Positions 12,337-24,500 of a DNA stretch of 64,000 bases are shown one piece after another. The notes beneath the pieces were generated by a model that searched no databases, was not told the origin of the DNA, and saw only the letters and a list, made by a program, of their open reading frames with translations. This DNA is from Cannabis sativa (lineage: Eukaryota; Streptophyta; Magnoliopsida; Rosales; Cannabaceae): assembly GCF_029168945.1 (NCBI RefSeq), contig NC_083602.1, positions 68,034,600-68,098,599 of the forward strand, in the 5' to 3' direction. The translations under genes were made by a program, and so were the position numbers. Position 1 is the first letter of the stretch. Each line of letters begins with the position of its first letter.

Positions 12337-14205
12337 TGTTGGAAATTATTTTACCAGGATCTTAGATCTACTCACAAGTATGTTGATTAACACCCTAAAT
12401 ATGAACTTTCTAAAACAATGAAATAAATACATATAAAGTTTAGGAAACCTTACATTGGCTGCAGCGGAATTAAATGACTCCTTCCGTTCATATCTCTAAC
12501 CCTTGTATCCTTTCTGTCGCAGAGTATTATCAAGATCTGAACCTGGATCTCTTTCTCTGAATCTTTAATGCTGAAACTCCTTCTCGCTAAAAACCTTTCT
12601 TCACGATCTTCCTCACTATGATTGAGGTATCACTTGCTGTGTGTGGGCACTAAATATTAAGGAGGAAGAGAGAGAGAGAGTGGTCGACCAAGGAAGAGAG
12701 ATAGAGGCTCAGGTTTTTCTGAATGAAAAGTATAATTTTCCTTAAGCCTTCACTACCTATTTATAGCATTCCACTAGGGTTAGGTTTGAATTATTTGGCA
12801 TTAAAATATTGAAAATATCAGAGGATAATCCCTATAAAAGTGGCCGGCCATGGCAGATTGGATTTGGGCCTCACTTTTTATAATTTTGCAGTTTTATCAC
12901 TTTTGCATCTCATTTTCTCAAAAACGCCAATTTTTAAATTCAACCATTTAAATGTCAATTCTAACTATTTAATAACTATAAATAATTATTAAATAATATT
13001 GTCATTTATCATATTTATTAATTGAACCATACAAAGTATCATAATTAACAAATATGCCCCTAAAAACTCTTTCTTTACAATTTCGCCCTTACTTAGTGAA
13101 AAATTCACAAATAGACATAGTCTAATTTGAGAATTATAATTGATTAATCAAAACCAATTACATGAGTCTTACAAGCAATATTATCTCAACTAGTGGGGGG
13201 ACCATGGGTCTATATAACCGAGCTTCCAATAAATAGATCAAGAATTTATTACTAAAATTCACTAACTTATTAATTCTTCGTTGAATCCACGCATAGAACT
13301 TAGAATTGCACTCTTAGTATATAGAATGCTCTATATGTTCCACCATATAGACACATCATTAGTTATCCATTGTTATAATCCTAATTTGATCAATGATCCT
13401 CTATATGAATGATCTACACTGTAAAGGGATTAGATTACCGTTACACCCTACTATGTATTTTATCCTTAAAACACTTGACCCCGTATAAATGATATTTCAG
13501 CTTATGTGAAATGAGTACTCCACCATTTATTTTTCGTTTGGTCAAGCTCGAAGGAGATCATCCTTTGCTTACTCTTCGCCAGATAGAAGCTATAGATTCC
13601 ATGTTTATGTTAGCACTCCCACTCAATTGCACTACCGTGTTCCCAAAATGTACGTATCACCCTGACCTAAAAGTAGGCTTAACTAACAAATTAAAGAACA
13701 CGAATAGCCTCTCGAGATTGAGCCTAATCATAACAGGATTAAGATCATTTGATCTAGGATCAACTAGGCGATATTGACTTGTATAGATTTTACGGTAAGT
13801 TTAATAAATCTAAGTCAAAGTTCAGTATCGGTCCCTTCCGATGCATACTCCATGCATCCAACCTGAGCTTTACTTTAACCAATGTTCTGGAAAGAACAAA
13901 GCATTTCTCCAAATGCAAGTAAACTCTTGTTGTAGATTATCATATCAGTAAAACCCTGTGTCTGATAAATCTAGGAAACTTTATTCACATAGTCATGTTT
14001 ACTTTCCAAAGTGTTGACAACACAATAAACAGGATCAAGTATGTGAAAAGGGTTTCAGATGAATTTATAAATCAAATAGACAAGCCATTGATAAAGTGAA
14101 CCAAAACATACACAAATGAATGAAAAATACTTCTGTTTCTTTATTGATGATGAATAAAATAGATTACATTGAAATGGAGTTTTATTTAGGGCATAAAACT
14201 CAACA
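12337..14205 (-). mobile_element. Solo LTR (copia family 2), nested
   Basis: Ends are TGTTGGAAAT and AAACTCAACA. A 5-bp AAAAA lies on both sides (12332-12336 and 14206-14210); the duplication is low-complexity, but the ends agree with the homologous LTRs. On the - strand it matches the LTRs at 19724-21559 and 27960-40106 (interrupted). Its 1869 bp compare with 1836 bp for the uninterrupted one. No internal region remains. It contains one of the three versions of a short antisense open frame conserved in this LTR family (13511-13777). Confidence 0.8.
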
Positions 14206-16841
14206 AAAAATCATACCCAAACTCATAAAATCCAAGTTCTTGAACTAGAGCTTCAAAACCATGCATCCCAACTATTTTTCCAGAAACAATCATCATCAAA
14301 TACTTTGAATTCAAGATAAAGAAGAAACCCTAGAAGTCCATCTAGAGTTCAAACAACCAACACACAAAGAATTCAAGCAAAACTCACTTAAATTAACAAA
14401 AGAACATCATCTCATGCAACATGTAATTATCATCTTCATCAACACCATAATCATGCATTTCTAAAATATTAAATAGTGTAGACACAACCAAAATCACAGC
14501 TGTAAGGATTACCTCAAGTTCAATCCAAATGCAAGCACAAAGTTTCTCAATCACAAAGCTTCAATCCAAGCAAATTCCTCACCAATTCAAATTGCATTTC
14601 AAGAGAGGGTTTGAGAGAGAGGGGTACGGGTTAGGGGGGTGAAACAATCAGAATTTTCCTTTTTTTTTTACTCTAAAAATTCATCTTTTATTAATTGTAG
14701 AAAATAAAGGTCAAAAGACCATTTTGCCCCTAGGGCTATAAAACATGCATATACACTCACATGGGCAATTTAGTCATTTCATGCTCATTAATCTCCAAAT
14801 AAAATTTAGATTTCTCATTATTAAATAAAATGCCAAATATCTCAATCCAATTTACATTTCGGGCCCAAACCCAGTTCGGCCCGAAATACCCGGTGGTGAC
14901 TATACCGCGCCAACCTGTCAGAACACACCTAAAAAGACAACACATGCATACTATATAATAATATAGTTCTATTAAGCACGTAATTAAATTAATTTCATCA
15001 ATTTACCCTTCTCGGGTCATAATTACTAAAATGCCCCTGGCTCACCAACAGGGTCTTAGCATATTATAAATCAATTAAATTCACATATATTAAACCATAT
15101 AATAATATAATTCCTCACTTATTCATAATTATCTAATTAGGATTTTTCTAATCCATCTCTTAATTCTAGGGTATTACAGTGCCTTTAATTGAGGATGACT
15201 TTAACGATAAGGCCTATGACGAATTTATTGACTCGGGCAGAACTGTTGTTGGGTCGTTCAAGACGAAGGAAGCGATCCCCCGTAACCTGTATGGGTTTGA
15301 CAAGTTTGTTTTTAGCAACACATTAGATCCGGGGTAAGTGAATGTTATTTTGGTATTTGTGATTATCATATACTTATAGAATTTTTTAATAACAGTTACA
15401 TTGATTATAATTGAATCAGATATGTGCTTGCAAAATTTCGAAAGTTTGAAGTGGATAGGAGGTGCATGGCATCGTTGCGACCCTTGCGAGGAGTTGAGGG
15501 ATCCGTAAGTGTGAAATTGGTTACTAAATATGTATCATTTATTGTACATGTCTAAATCATATTTCATGTTGTTGCAGATCATTGACTGTTTTTCTGTACT
15601 AATGAACAAGTACGAACACGATAGCCGACTACTTGACCAACCTCGTGTTTGATACATGCCCACTCGCATCTCAGTAATTGTTTTGTTATAAAACTTAATT
15701 TAAATTTTGTACTAATTGAGTTTGGTTGTAATTTCTGTTACTTAACAAAATGAACAATGCATTTGCAGCAAAAAACTCTGGGTTCGTTTAATGTGAAGAG
15801 GATTGCAAAAGAACGAGAACGGTCAACACTGTTTTACGAAGACAACTTCCGAAATTGCGTCAAGGTACTTCATCATATACACATGCTCGTTCTTAATTGT
15901 AATTTTGAAAACTGATTTATGTTAATGATGCATATTGGTCATTGTAGTGTCGAATATCTATATGGTTTGTAATTTGAATTTATTTATGACTTTATTGTTC
16001 CTCTTATCAATTGTAGATGTTTGTGCCGGTGTTGACGCTAGAAGGTCCACCACATTGGTTTGGTGCCGAACTTAATATGAAGTCCAAGGTTGTCTCATTT
16101 CTGGACTCGCTACACACCGCAATGGATGAGAAGTATCGTGTTGACGCTACGAAAGAAATGGTAAAGTTGCAAAGTGTCATTGTTTGATGTGAATTCATTG
16201 TTTATTGAATCTAACTAATTGTATATGTTTGCAGCTATCGACGTTGGACCTTTTGTTCGATGAGAATAAGTCAAAGAATGTGACTTTTGTGGATTTCAGA
16301 ATTGATAGTAAAGATCGCGGGCTTCCTCAACAAGACAATGACCGGAATTGCAGTGTATATGTGATGAAGTACATGGAGGTTGTGGCTAATGAGGAAGAAG
16401 TAGTTGATCAGGTATACCCCTGTTTAGTTAGTTCAGACTGTACTACCCAAGTTTGATTGAGATTAATGTTGTGTAATTGAAATTTAATTCGGTGTTCTAC
16501 TGTCAACTTGATCAGAGTTAATTACCTTTTGTAAGTTTTTGTTTTTGTTTATGTACTTTTCTACAGTTTCACCCGATTGAGGCACGTTTGGAAATCGCTG
16601 CGAGGATAATAACTGATGAACAAAATGAACTCCGAACCAAAGTGGTTGAAGATCGAAGGGTTGTACAAGGCAGCTCATTTGCATCATCCTCAGCCCCTTT
16701 GCGTAGTCCGTCAAAGTCTCCAGGCGATCCTCAGTTCAGTACGGGGAAGTCTCGCCACACAAACATGTATCCTCCCTCAAAAGCCTCCCCTAGGTTTCGG
16801 TCTACCAAGGCTAAGATTTCATATGGTGAATAGTCCGTAAA

Positions 16842-17999
16842 AAAACTTATGTTATTATTAGGTTGTGTTATTATTAGGTTGTGCTATTATTAGGTTGTTT
16901 AGTTTGGATTTCTGAACATTTGGATTTAGACATATGTTTTTATTAGTTTACGTTTGGAACTGGTTATTATGTTGACAGACTTGTGTTTATTTTAGTTTTC
17001 ACAACAGATTAACTTTCAGATAGAACCATACTTAGCAAATCTTTGTACTCATTAAAGTTTAAACTTAGTTCTCACACCATATTAAGTTTGACAATGAACC
17101 CATACTTGAGAAATATTTGTCATTACTGTTTAAAACACATCATTTCCCATTTCTTTTATCCAACGATTCTAATTTGATGCAAAGCAATTTTAAGTTATGG
17201 TAATGATATAATGTTTACATGTTTGTACTTCATTGAAATTATTTAACACCAAAACTTTATGATTTGTACTATAACATTATAATTCACAACAAAGGTGATT
17301 TCATAATGATTTGAAAAAGATCATGTTAGTTCTCATATTTCGAAAAAAAATAAAAATTGAGAATAAATCATTTTACAACTTCACATATCTCTAACATGTT
17401 AAATTTGACTTTGAACCATACTTACCAAATCTTTGTACTCATTGAAGTTTAAACTTAGTTTTGACAACATATTAAATTTCAGATTGAACCCATACTTCAC
17501 AATTATTTGTACACAATGTTGAAAACATATCAACTCCCATTTCTTTAACCAAATGGAAATAAACAATAGCCCTCCTTAGCAAACTTAGTAAATTTGCGTT
17601 TTCATAACATATTAAAGACAAAACATATTAAATACAGAACATACTCTTTTTGCTACTTCACATAACAAATACCAAAATGTGAATAACATATCATTTTGTA
17701 ACTACACATTGAACCCATGTAGAAATATTTCTACATAATGTAGAAATGTAGAAAACATATAATTTTGACTACATAGTGGGATCTTTTAACCAAATGTAAT
17801 TTTCACCATTATCCATACTTCTCTATTATGTTCTACACAATTAAGTTAAACATTAGTTTTGAGAACATAAGATATACAAAACATACTCATTTTGCCACAA
17901 CACATATCTTTAATGCAATAAAAGTTGGACAATGATGAAAAGGCAAATAAAAATGATAAAAATTAATTTTTTAATAACATTCTCATTACGTTTCTTATC
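16842..17999. repeat. Non-coding AT-rich spacer with a degenerate ~385-bp-spaced direct repeat
   Basis: No gene is visible. The block at about 17020-17165 ('aaatctttgtactcatt.aag', then 'gaacccatact') is repeated at about 17405-17560 with many differences. 'taggttgtg(t/c)tattat' is triplicated at 16858-16900. It separates the converging Ulp1-type and GRF-type pseudogenes. Confidence 0.5.
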
Positions 18000-18378
18000 T
18001 TAGTCTAAAATCTTGATTTGGTTTCCCAATCCAGGTGTAGCATCTGTACTTTTTTTAACATGTGATTTATCGATCCAACAAAAGTAATCACATCCTCGAC
18101 TTTCATCGTTCTCCTTAGTTGAAAATAACCCTATTAGTTTATTGTGGCAGCCTAAGTAATGCAAATATAAATGAGAAGTACTTTTGAATCTAAAAAGACA
18201 AAACTCTTACATAGTGTGGACATCCAAAGAATCGACGATCATGATTTGCTCTACTACTAGAAGTCCAAACATAAGCTAGATCACCATAGTAGCAATGGGG
18301 GTGTCCCTAAATTGAATTTCTCCAAGGCAGACAACCCCCCTCGAACACGCATGAGTCTTCTCCACCACCAGCCACCAT
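18000..18378 (-). pseudogene. GRF-type zinc-finger gene remnant
   Basis: On the - strand two blocks joined by a plausible GT-AG intron give a GRF zinc-finger signature. The first block (18211-18378) ends 'AYVWTSSSRANHDRRFFGCP' followed by H-Y. After the intron (18114-18210) comes 'ENDESRGCDYFCWIDK', and the frame stops at 18000-18002. The GRF pattern is C-x-C...T-x-x-x-x-N-x-x-R-x-F-x-x-C...C-x-F-x-W-x-D; the NHDRRFFGC and CDYFCWID parts fit it. The start at 18376-18378 is in frame, but a TAG interrupts the block between 'WRNSI' and 'GHPHCYYGD', and the first Cys pair is partly altered (HCYYG). GRF fingers bind nucleic acid in several plant proteins and are common in transposon-linked ORFs. 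It converges on the Ulp1-type pseudogene, with 1.2 kb between their ends. Confidence 0.6.
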
Positions 18379-18577
18379 GTTCGATGTACTATAATTTGTG
18401 AGGTATACAAAAAAAAATATTTTTTTATTTGTTCTAACTATGGTGGAGATAATGCGTGTTATTCCATAAGTGTTCTATCATCTTATTCGTTACAAGATGA
18501 TCACACTACCTCTGTTCTCTTAACACAACCGAAGAGGTCAATACCATTTACTTTTCTTAGACATAATTTACGGTACC

Positions 18578-19723
18578 TATTCGAAGTGGGAGGGTTTTTA
18601 GGAATCCACCTTATTGTGACTTGGAAGACACTAGTGATTAAAATCCATTGTGAGTTTAAACAAGTAATGGATTGTCAAGATAAGAAACTAAGAAGAAAGC
18701 CAAGAGAACTATGGTTTAATCCATTCACATGGAGTAACCTAAAGTTTTCTATTACAAGGACATAAAAGGAAATTTTTGTCAATAAGTCTATTCAATGGAC
18801 TTAACAAAACTTCATGCTCCTAGTATTATAGGTTTGAGTTTATCTAAACCTATGGCTTGTGGTATACCTGGTAATTACTTACTCTAATGCAAGCAACTTA
18901 CTTTAGTAAGATGTTGAAGCATTTTCTTTCTAATGGCAATCTATAGAAGCTTCTCAACTTCTAGACATAGATTTTATTTATCTAAGGAAAAGTCTCAACT
19001 ATTCCAGAAAAGATAAAGCCATGGAATAATTTCTTAAATCAATAGTGAGAGGTCTCAGATATGCTTTAGTATGCCTTAGAACAGACACCTGCTGTTGAGT
19101 GGGAGTAATGAGTAGGTATCAGATTAATCCAGGAGAGGAACATTGGAAGACAATCAAGTAAATCTTAAGATTAAGGAGAGGAACTATATGTTAGTCAACA
19201 AGGGTGTGTTTAAAACTCTTAGACTACACCACATCAAATTTCGAGACTTGCCTTTGTGCTAGAAAGTCTGCTGATAAAATGGTGATTACTCTGGGGTGGA
19301 GTAGTGATTTTGGAGAAGTGTAAAAACCTATCTGAATTCTCTAGGTCTACCAGAGAGAGACTGAATGTTAAAGTTGCAGGAAAGGTACTTATTCAGTCTA
19401 AGGAAAGTTCCATACATTTGTGGCACCGTTCCAACTTGCCTTAACTACTAGTGTTACTTCCTAAATAACCAAGAAGCAGTTGCCAAAAGTATAGAATCCA
19501 GTATCCCAAGAGAGTAGACATATAGAGAGGAATTTCACAATATCAAGGATTTTGTGATTAAAGGAAGAGTAATGGTGGAGAAGAGGTTGTGTTTAATTCA
19601 ACCTGTCAGATCCTATTACGAGGAGTTTACTCCTACTACACTTGGTTTGTATATCAAGGTGTTGAGATTATTTGAAATGCACATTTTATTTTATATTAGT
19701 GCAAGTGGGAGTTTGTTGGGTTT
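18578..19723 (+). pseudogene. Truncated 3' end of copia family 2 internal region (degenerate pol)
   Basis: This segment is nearly identical to 26835-27959, which also ends at an LTR. Frames full of stops still show copia reverse transcriptase/RNase H debris: 'VGVMSRYQINPGEEHWKTIK' is readable around 19100-19160, a classic string of copia pol. It ends in 'caagtgggagtt', a polypurine-like tract immediately before LTR TG. The left breakpoint near 18578 joins it to the GRF-pseudogene region with no visible target duplication, so this is a truncated element. Confidence 0.7.
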
Positions 19724-21559
19724 TGTGCCCTAAATAAAACCCATTTCAATATAATCAGATTTGCTTATTAATAAAGATCAGAAATAACATTTTATGTTGC
19801 ATGGTTCACATGATTTATGTCATGATTATATATATAATGTATGAATTCCATTTAAGTCCAGAACATATGAATTTGTTAATGATTATAGTGTTGTCAGCAC
19901 AGTGGAATATAATCTTAATTATATGTTCGAAAGTTTATTCCCTGATTTGTCAGAACACTGGATTTAGACTGACATGGTATAATCAGCGATAGGTATTCTT
20001 ACACCTTGGAAAAGTATTATGTCCTTTCCAGGACATTGGCAAAGTTTACCAGTATCGGATGTATGGAGTATACATCGAAAGGGACCGACATTGAACTTTA
20101 ATTAGATATATTAAAACTTACCGTAATATCTATTCAATTCAATATCACATGTTGATCCTAGATCAAATGATCTTAATCCTGATATGATTAGGTTCAATCT
20201 CAAGAGTGTTATTCGTGTTCTTTGATTTGTTAGTTAAGCCTACTTTTGGGTCAGGGTGATACGTACATTTTAGGAACACGATAGTGCAATTGAGTGGGAG
20301 CGCTAACATAAATATGGAATCTATAGCTTCTATCTGGCAAATAGAAAGTAAAGGATGATTTCCTTCGAGCTTAACCAAACGAAAATAAATGGTGGAGTAC
20401 TCATTTCACTTAGCTGAAATATCATTTATACAGGGTTAAGTGTTTTAAGGATAAAATACATTGTAAGGTGTAACGGTAATTTAATCTCTTTACAGTGTAA
20501 ATCATCTATATAGAGGATCATTGATCAAATTAGGATTATAACAATGGATAACTAATGACATGTCTATATCGTGGAACATATAGGCGTTCTATATGAGTGA
20601 GAGTGCAATTCCAAGTTCTAAGAGTGGATTCAATAAGGAATTAATAAGTTAGGGAATTTACTTGGTAAATTTGGAAGCTCGGTTATATAGACCCATAGTC
20701 CCCATACTAGTTGAGACCATACTGCTTGTAAGACTCAGTTAATTGATTTTGATTAATCAATTATAATTCTAAAATTAGACTGTGTCTACTTTATGAATTT
20801 TCACTAAGCAAGGGTGAAATCGTAAAGAAAAGAGATTCTAGGTTTATTTATTAATTAAAAGACTTTGTATGTCTAAATTAATAAATATATTAAATGGCAA
20901 TATTATTTAATAATTATTCTTAAGTTATTAAATAATTAGAATTGGCATTTAAAAGGTTAAATTGGAAAATTGGCATTTTTGAGAAAATGGGATTGAAAAA
21001 TAACAAAATGGGAAAGTTGCAAAGTGAGGTCCAATTTCCTTATATGGGCCGCCCACTATGCATAGGGTTTTACCATTTTATTTTATTTTTTCCATTATTT
21101 TAACGCCACACAATTCTAACCTAAACCTAGAGGGCATTCTATAAATAGAAAGTAATGGATTCAGGAAACAACACACAATTGCATCTCATTCCTTCAGAGC
21201 AAACTTTCTACACGCCACTTTCTCTCTCTTTTCTTCTCTTCTAATTTCGAAATACCTTGAGTGATAGAGTAGTGCCCACACACATCAAGTGGTACCTCAA
21301 TCATAGTATGTAAGACTATGGAAAATCAGCATCAAAGAAGGAGAGAAAGAGATCCAGATTCAGATCTTGATTATGCACTGCTACAGAAAGGAATCAAGGG
21401 CTAGAGATCTGAATGGAATGAGTCATTATATTCCGCTGCACCCAATGTAAGGTTTTCTTAAACTCTTATGTGTTTATTTCATTGTTTTAGAATTCATATT
21501 AGGATGTTAATCAAACATACTTGGTAGTAAATCTATATCATGGTAAAATATTTCCAACA
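19724..21559 (+). mobile_element. LTR of copia family 2 (shared central LTR)
   Basis: It runs from TGTTGGGTTTTGTGCC to ATATTTCCAACA. It is preceded by a polypurine-like tract, as a 3' LTR would be, and followed directly by 'ctggcactagagccatgg', as a 5' LTR would be. That string is a variant of the initiator-Met tRNA primer site TGGTATCAGAGC. It therefore serves both a truncated upstream unit and the downstream unit. A TATA-like 'tctataaatagaaag' lies near 21138-21152. Confidence 0.85.
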
Positions 21560-24500
21560 ACTGGCACTAGAGCCATGGTAATGATTTACTTTCATGTAAT
21601 ATGAATTAAAACGATGTTTTATATATTTTGTGTTGATTTGGATGGTTTCATGTTGGTTTATGTGCTTATGTGATGAATGTATATGTTGTACAAATTTTTT
21701 CCATAAAAAATAATTTTTCTATTTTTGAAAATATTTTATTTGGATTCCTTGTGAAAAATTAAGCAATTTTTATTTTTACGGAACTCGATTCTGATAAAAA
21801 TTGAAAGAGCTATGATTTTTGGAAAATCGGGGTTCAATGGTGTCCCCCACAAATTGCGATTTTTTGGGTTTTTTCCCCAAAAATCCAATTTTTTCATGGG
21901 ATTGTTTCCCAAAATTCAATTTTTTCAATTTTAGATTTTTCCAATTTGAAATATTTCCAATTTTAAATATTTCTAATTTGAAATATTTCCTTTTTTAAAT
22001 ATTTCTATTTTTGAATATTTCCAATTTTAAATATTTCCTATTATGGTAAGATTAAAAATTTGTTAACTTCTTTAATATATATATATATATATATATATAT
22101 TATTTAAGGGTGACTATTCAATGGTTACATTTTTATTATAACCATATGGTTACATTTTTCTTTTACCTATAATAGCATGTTACTAATAGGTAAACATTCT
22201 ATTTTTAGAATTAATTAATTATTTTCTTAAAATAACTAATTATAATTAACTATTTTCTTAAAATAATTAATTAAATCTTTAACAAAATCTCTTTTAGCAA
22301 TTAATATTTATAAATAATTTTTTTATTTATATTTAAATCCTTACTCTAATTATTTTTACAATTAAGTCATTTAATTATAATATTTACAATAAAATTTATT
22401 TTTTTATAAAAATTAAACTTCTTTCTACACAAATTAAAATTCTCTTTTTATAATAAATTTTTAAATAATTAATTATTTTTAAATGATATTTAATTATTTT
22501 GTTACAATTAGATGAACTAAGTATGAGGCCTCAAGCTAGTCAATCGATAACAAGTGTAGCAATTTTTTTTCTAAAAAATTCTTCAACTTATTTCACTTTT
22601 TACTTTTTAAATATTTAAATAAAAAATTAAATAATTAAGTGTAATAATTTAAAATTAAGATTACAAGTATAATAAAATTTAAATTATGAAATTATTGTGT
22701 ATAATTGTAAATTATAAAAAGTTTTGCTATAAAATTTTAAATAATTTAAGTGCAAAAAAATAAATTGCTTGAAAATCCTTATATAGTAATAAACTACAAA
22801 AAATTAATTAATAATTATAATTAATTTAATTTTAAAATATAATTAATCTTAATTAAAGTTTTATAAGGAAATAAATTATTAGGTTACTTTCAGGTTACAA
22901 GTTATTTATTATTTATTTTTATTTTATTACCAAATTAATCACAACCATTTAATAGTAATCTAATGGCTTAAAAAAATGTAACCATGATGGTTACAATAAA
23001 AATGTAACCATTGAAATCTCTTCCATTATTTAATTATAAGATTAGATATTTTGATATTTAACATATTTTAAATTAAAAGATAACTTTGTTTTTTTATTTA
23101 AAATATTATATTAAAATTATCTTATATGACAAATTAAATAATTAATAAATTTGAAATTAACATAGATATTTTTATAGATACACTTACCATAATATTTTCA
23201 AATTCAAAATTTGTTATTTTGTTAAATATTTAATTATTTATAAATTATAAGTTTAAAAATGATATTTTTCTATATATATATATCATTTTTTTCCTTATTG
23301 GAAATTTATAAATCATATCTTAAATATTCAAATAACTTAGATATTTTGTAGAAATTTGAATATTGCTTAATTTGAGATATTTTGACATATAATTATGGTA
23401 ATTATTATTTATTTATTATTTTATTCCTAAAATAATAATCATCTAACCAAATCTATTTAAAAATGGTTTATTTTGTTACTTTAATTTTATTAAATTATAA
23501 GATCTGAAAGTGATATTGAAGATTCTTTCTTTCAAATCATTGATCTTATTTGATATTTAATTTAATTTGGTTCAAATAAACCTAGATATTTTAAAATTAG
23601 TTTCTAATTTTAAGATTTTTGAGGTTTGTTTTTAACAACCCTAAATTATCAAAAATTTATTTGGTTAGTTTAAGAATAATAACTTAATTATATTAATATC
23701 TTATTTCACATCTGTTACATGGACAATGTTTGTTTATTTATTTATATTGTTTATTCAAAAAATTTTAACAAACCTATTATTTATTTGATCTAAATTGCTA
23801 TGATTAACTTGTTGACAGATCCAATGATCTGATTTTAATCATAGTCCAATTGTCAATAGATCTTATAAATAATTTGTAACAGGTTAATTTTGTACTTCTT
23901 TCATCTGTGTAAACCTAGTAACATGATGGGGCCCATCCAAATCATTTGACCTGTGTGAGCCTATATGTTTGCTATTGGGCTTAGATGCATATAGGAATCC
24001 CATTTAAGTTTTACTAAGTCAATGGACTAGGTTGCTAAAATAAAATTTGACATAAGTAATTTTATTTAGGCCCAATTAGATTTGGTCTTATTCAATGAAT
24101 AACAATTGTTTATTTAAAGGTTAAATTCCTCTCTTTTGGGCCTTGTGTGAGAGTTGGCGGCCAATAGAAGTGGGTACGACATACTGAACCCAGTTTCCCC
24201 TCACATGAACTACCCCAATTGTGAAGGCCCATTTGCCTTATTTAAATAATTGTATTAGGTTAATTATATTAGTCTAACCTAATTAAAATTGAATTAGCAA
24301 CATAATTAACTTTTAAAATATATGAAATTTATTTTTCATTTTAATATTTTAAAGTTAATTTTAGAAAAACACTTAGTTAATGATATATATTCTAGATAGT
24401 TATTTCTATACTAGTTATTATTTCTAATATTAAATAGGAAAATATCATTGATTGTGAAATTAATTGTTTAATAATTAATTTTGGTACAATCTAAGTTTAG

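Larger units (their letters stand above)
10261..15178 (-). mobile_element. LTR of family 1 (inverse orientation), inserted in an exon and carrying a nested LTR
   Basis: The outer boundaries are TGTAACGCCCTA at the left and TAGGGTATTACA at the right, with a perfect 5-bp duplication GTGCC at 10256-10260 and 15179-15183. Read on the - strand it matches the solo LTR at 894-4008 from end to end. Removing the nested insertion (1869 bp plus one 5-bp duplication) leaves 3044 bp, close to the 3115 bp of the first copy. No PBS, PPT or pol is present, so this is again a solo LTR. It interrupts the Ulp1-type pseudogene between 'SENV' and the continuing exon at 15184. Confidence 0.85.
8252..16833 (+). pseudogene. 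Decayed multi-exon gene with Ulp1/C48-type protease end, transposon-carried
   Basis: A chain of coding blocks with GT-AG borders can be followed: 8252-8349, 8444-8498, 8624 to about 9342, 9531-9668, 9770-10255 continuing at 15184-15333, 15420-15504, 15578-15673, 15769-15864, 16017-16160, 16235-16411 and 16567-16833. The N-terminal part is lysine-rich. The middle ('RCSFNRLMRICKNLNLEQKD') resembles the DUF1985-like region of plant Ulp1-type transposon genes. The end carries Ulp1 marks: 'MFVPV', a His in 'PPHWFG', then 'LPQQDNDRNC' with conserved Gln and catalytic Cys before 'SVYVMKYME'. The expected Asp after the His is not obvious ('AELN'). SUMO-protease-like folds of this type are found in plant MULEs. 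In-frame stops occur in the first block (TAA at 8285-8287), at 9959-9961, at 10243-10245 and in the 15578-15673 block. A 4.9-kb LTR sits in an exon. Non-functional. Confidence 0.75.
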
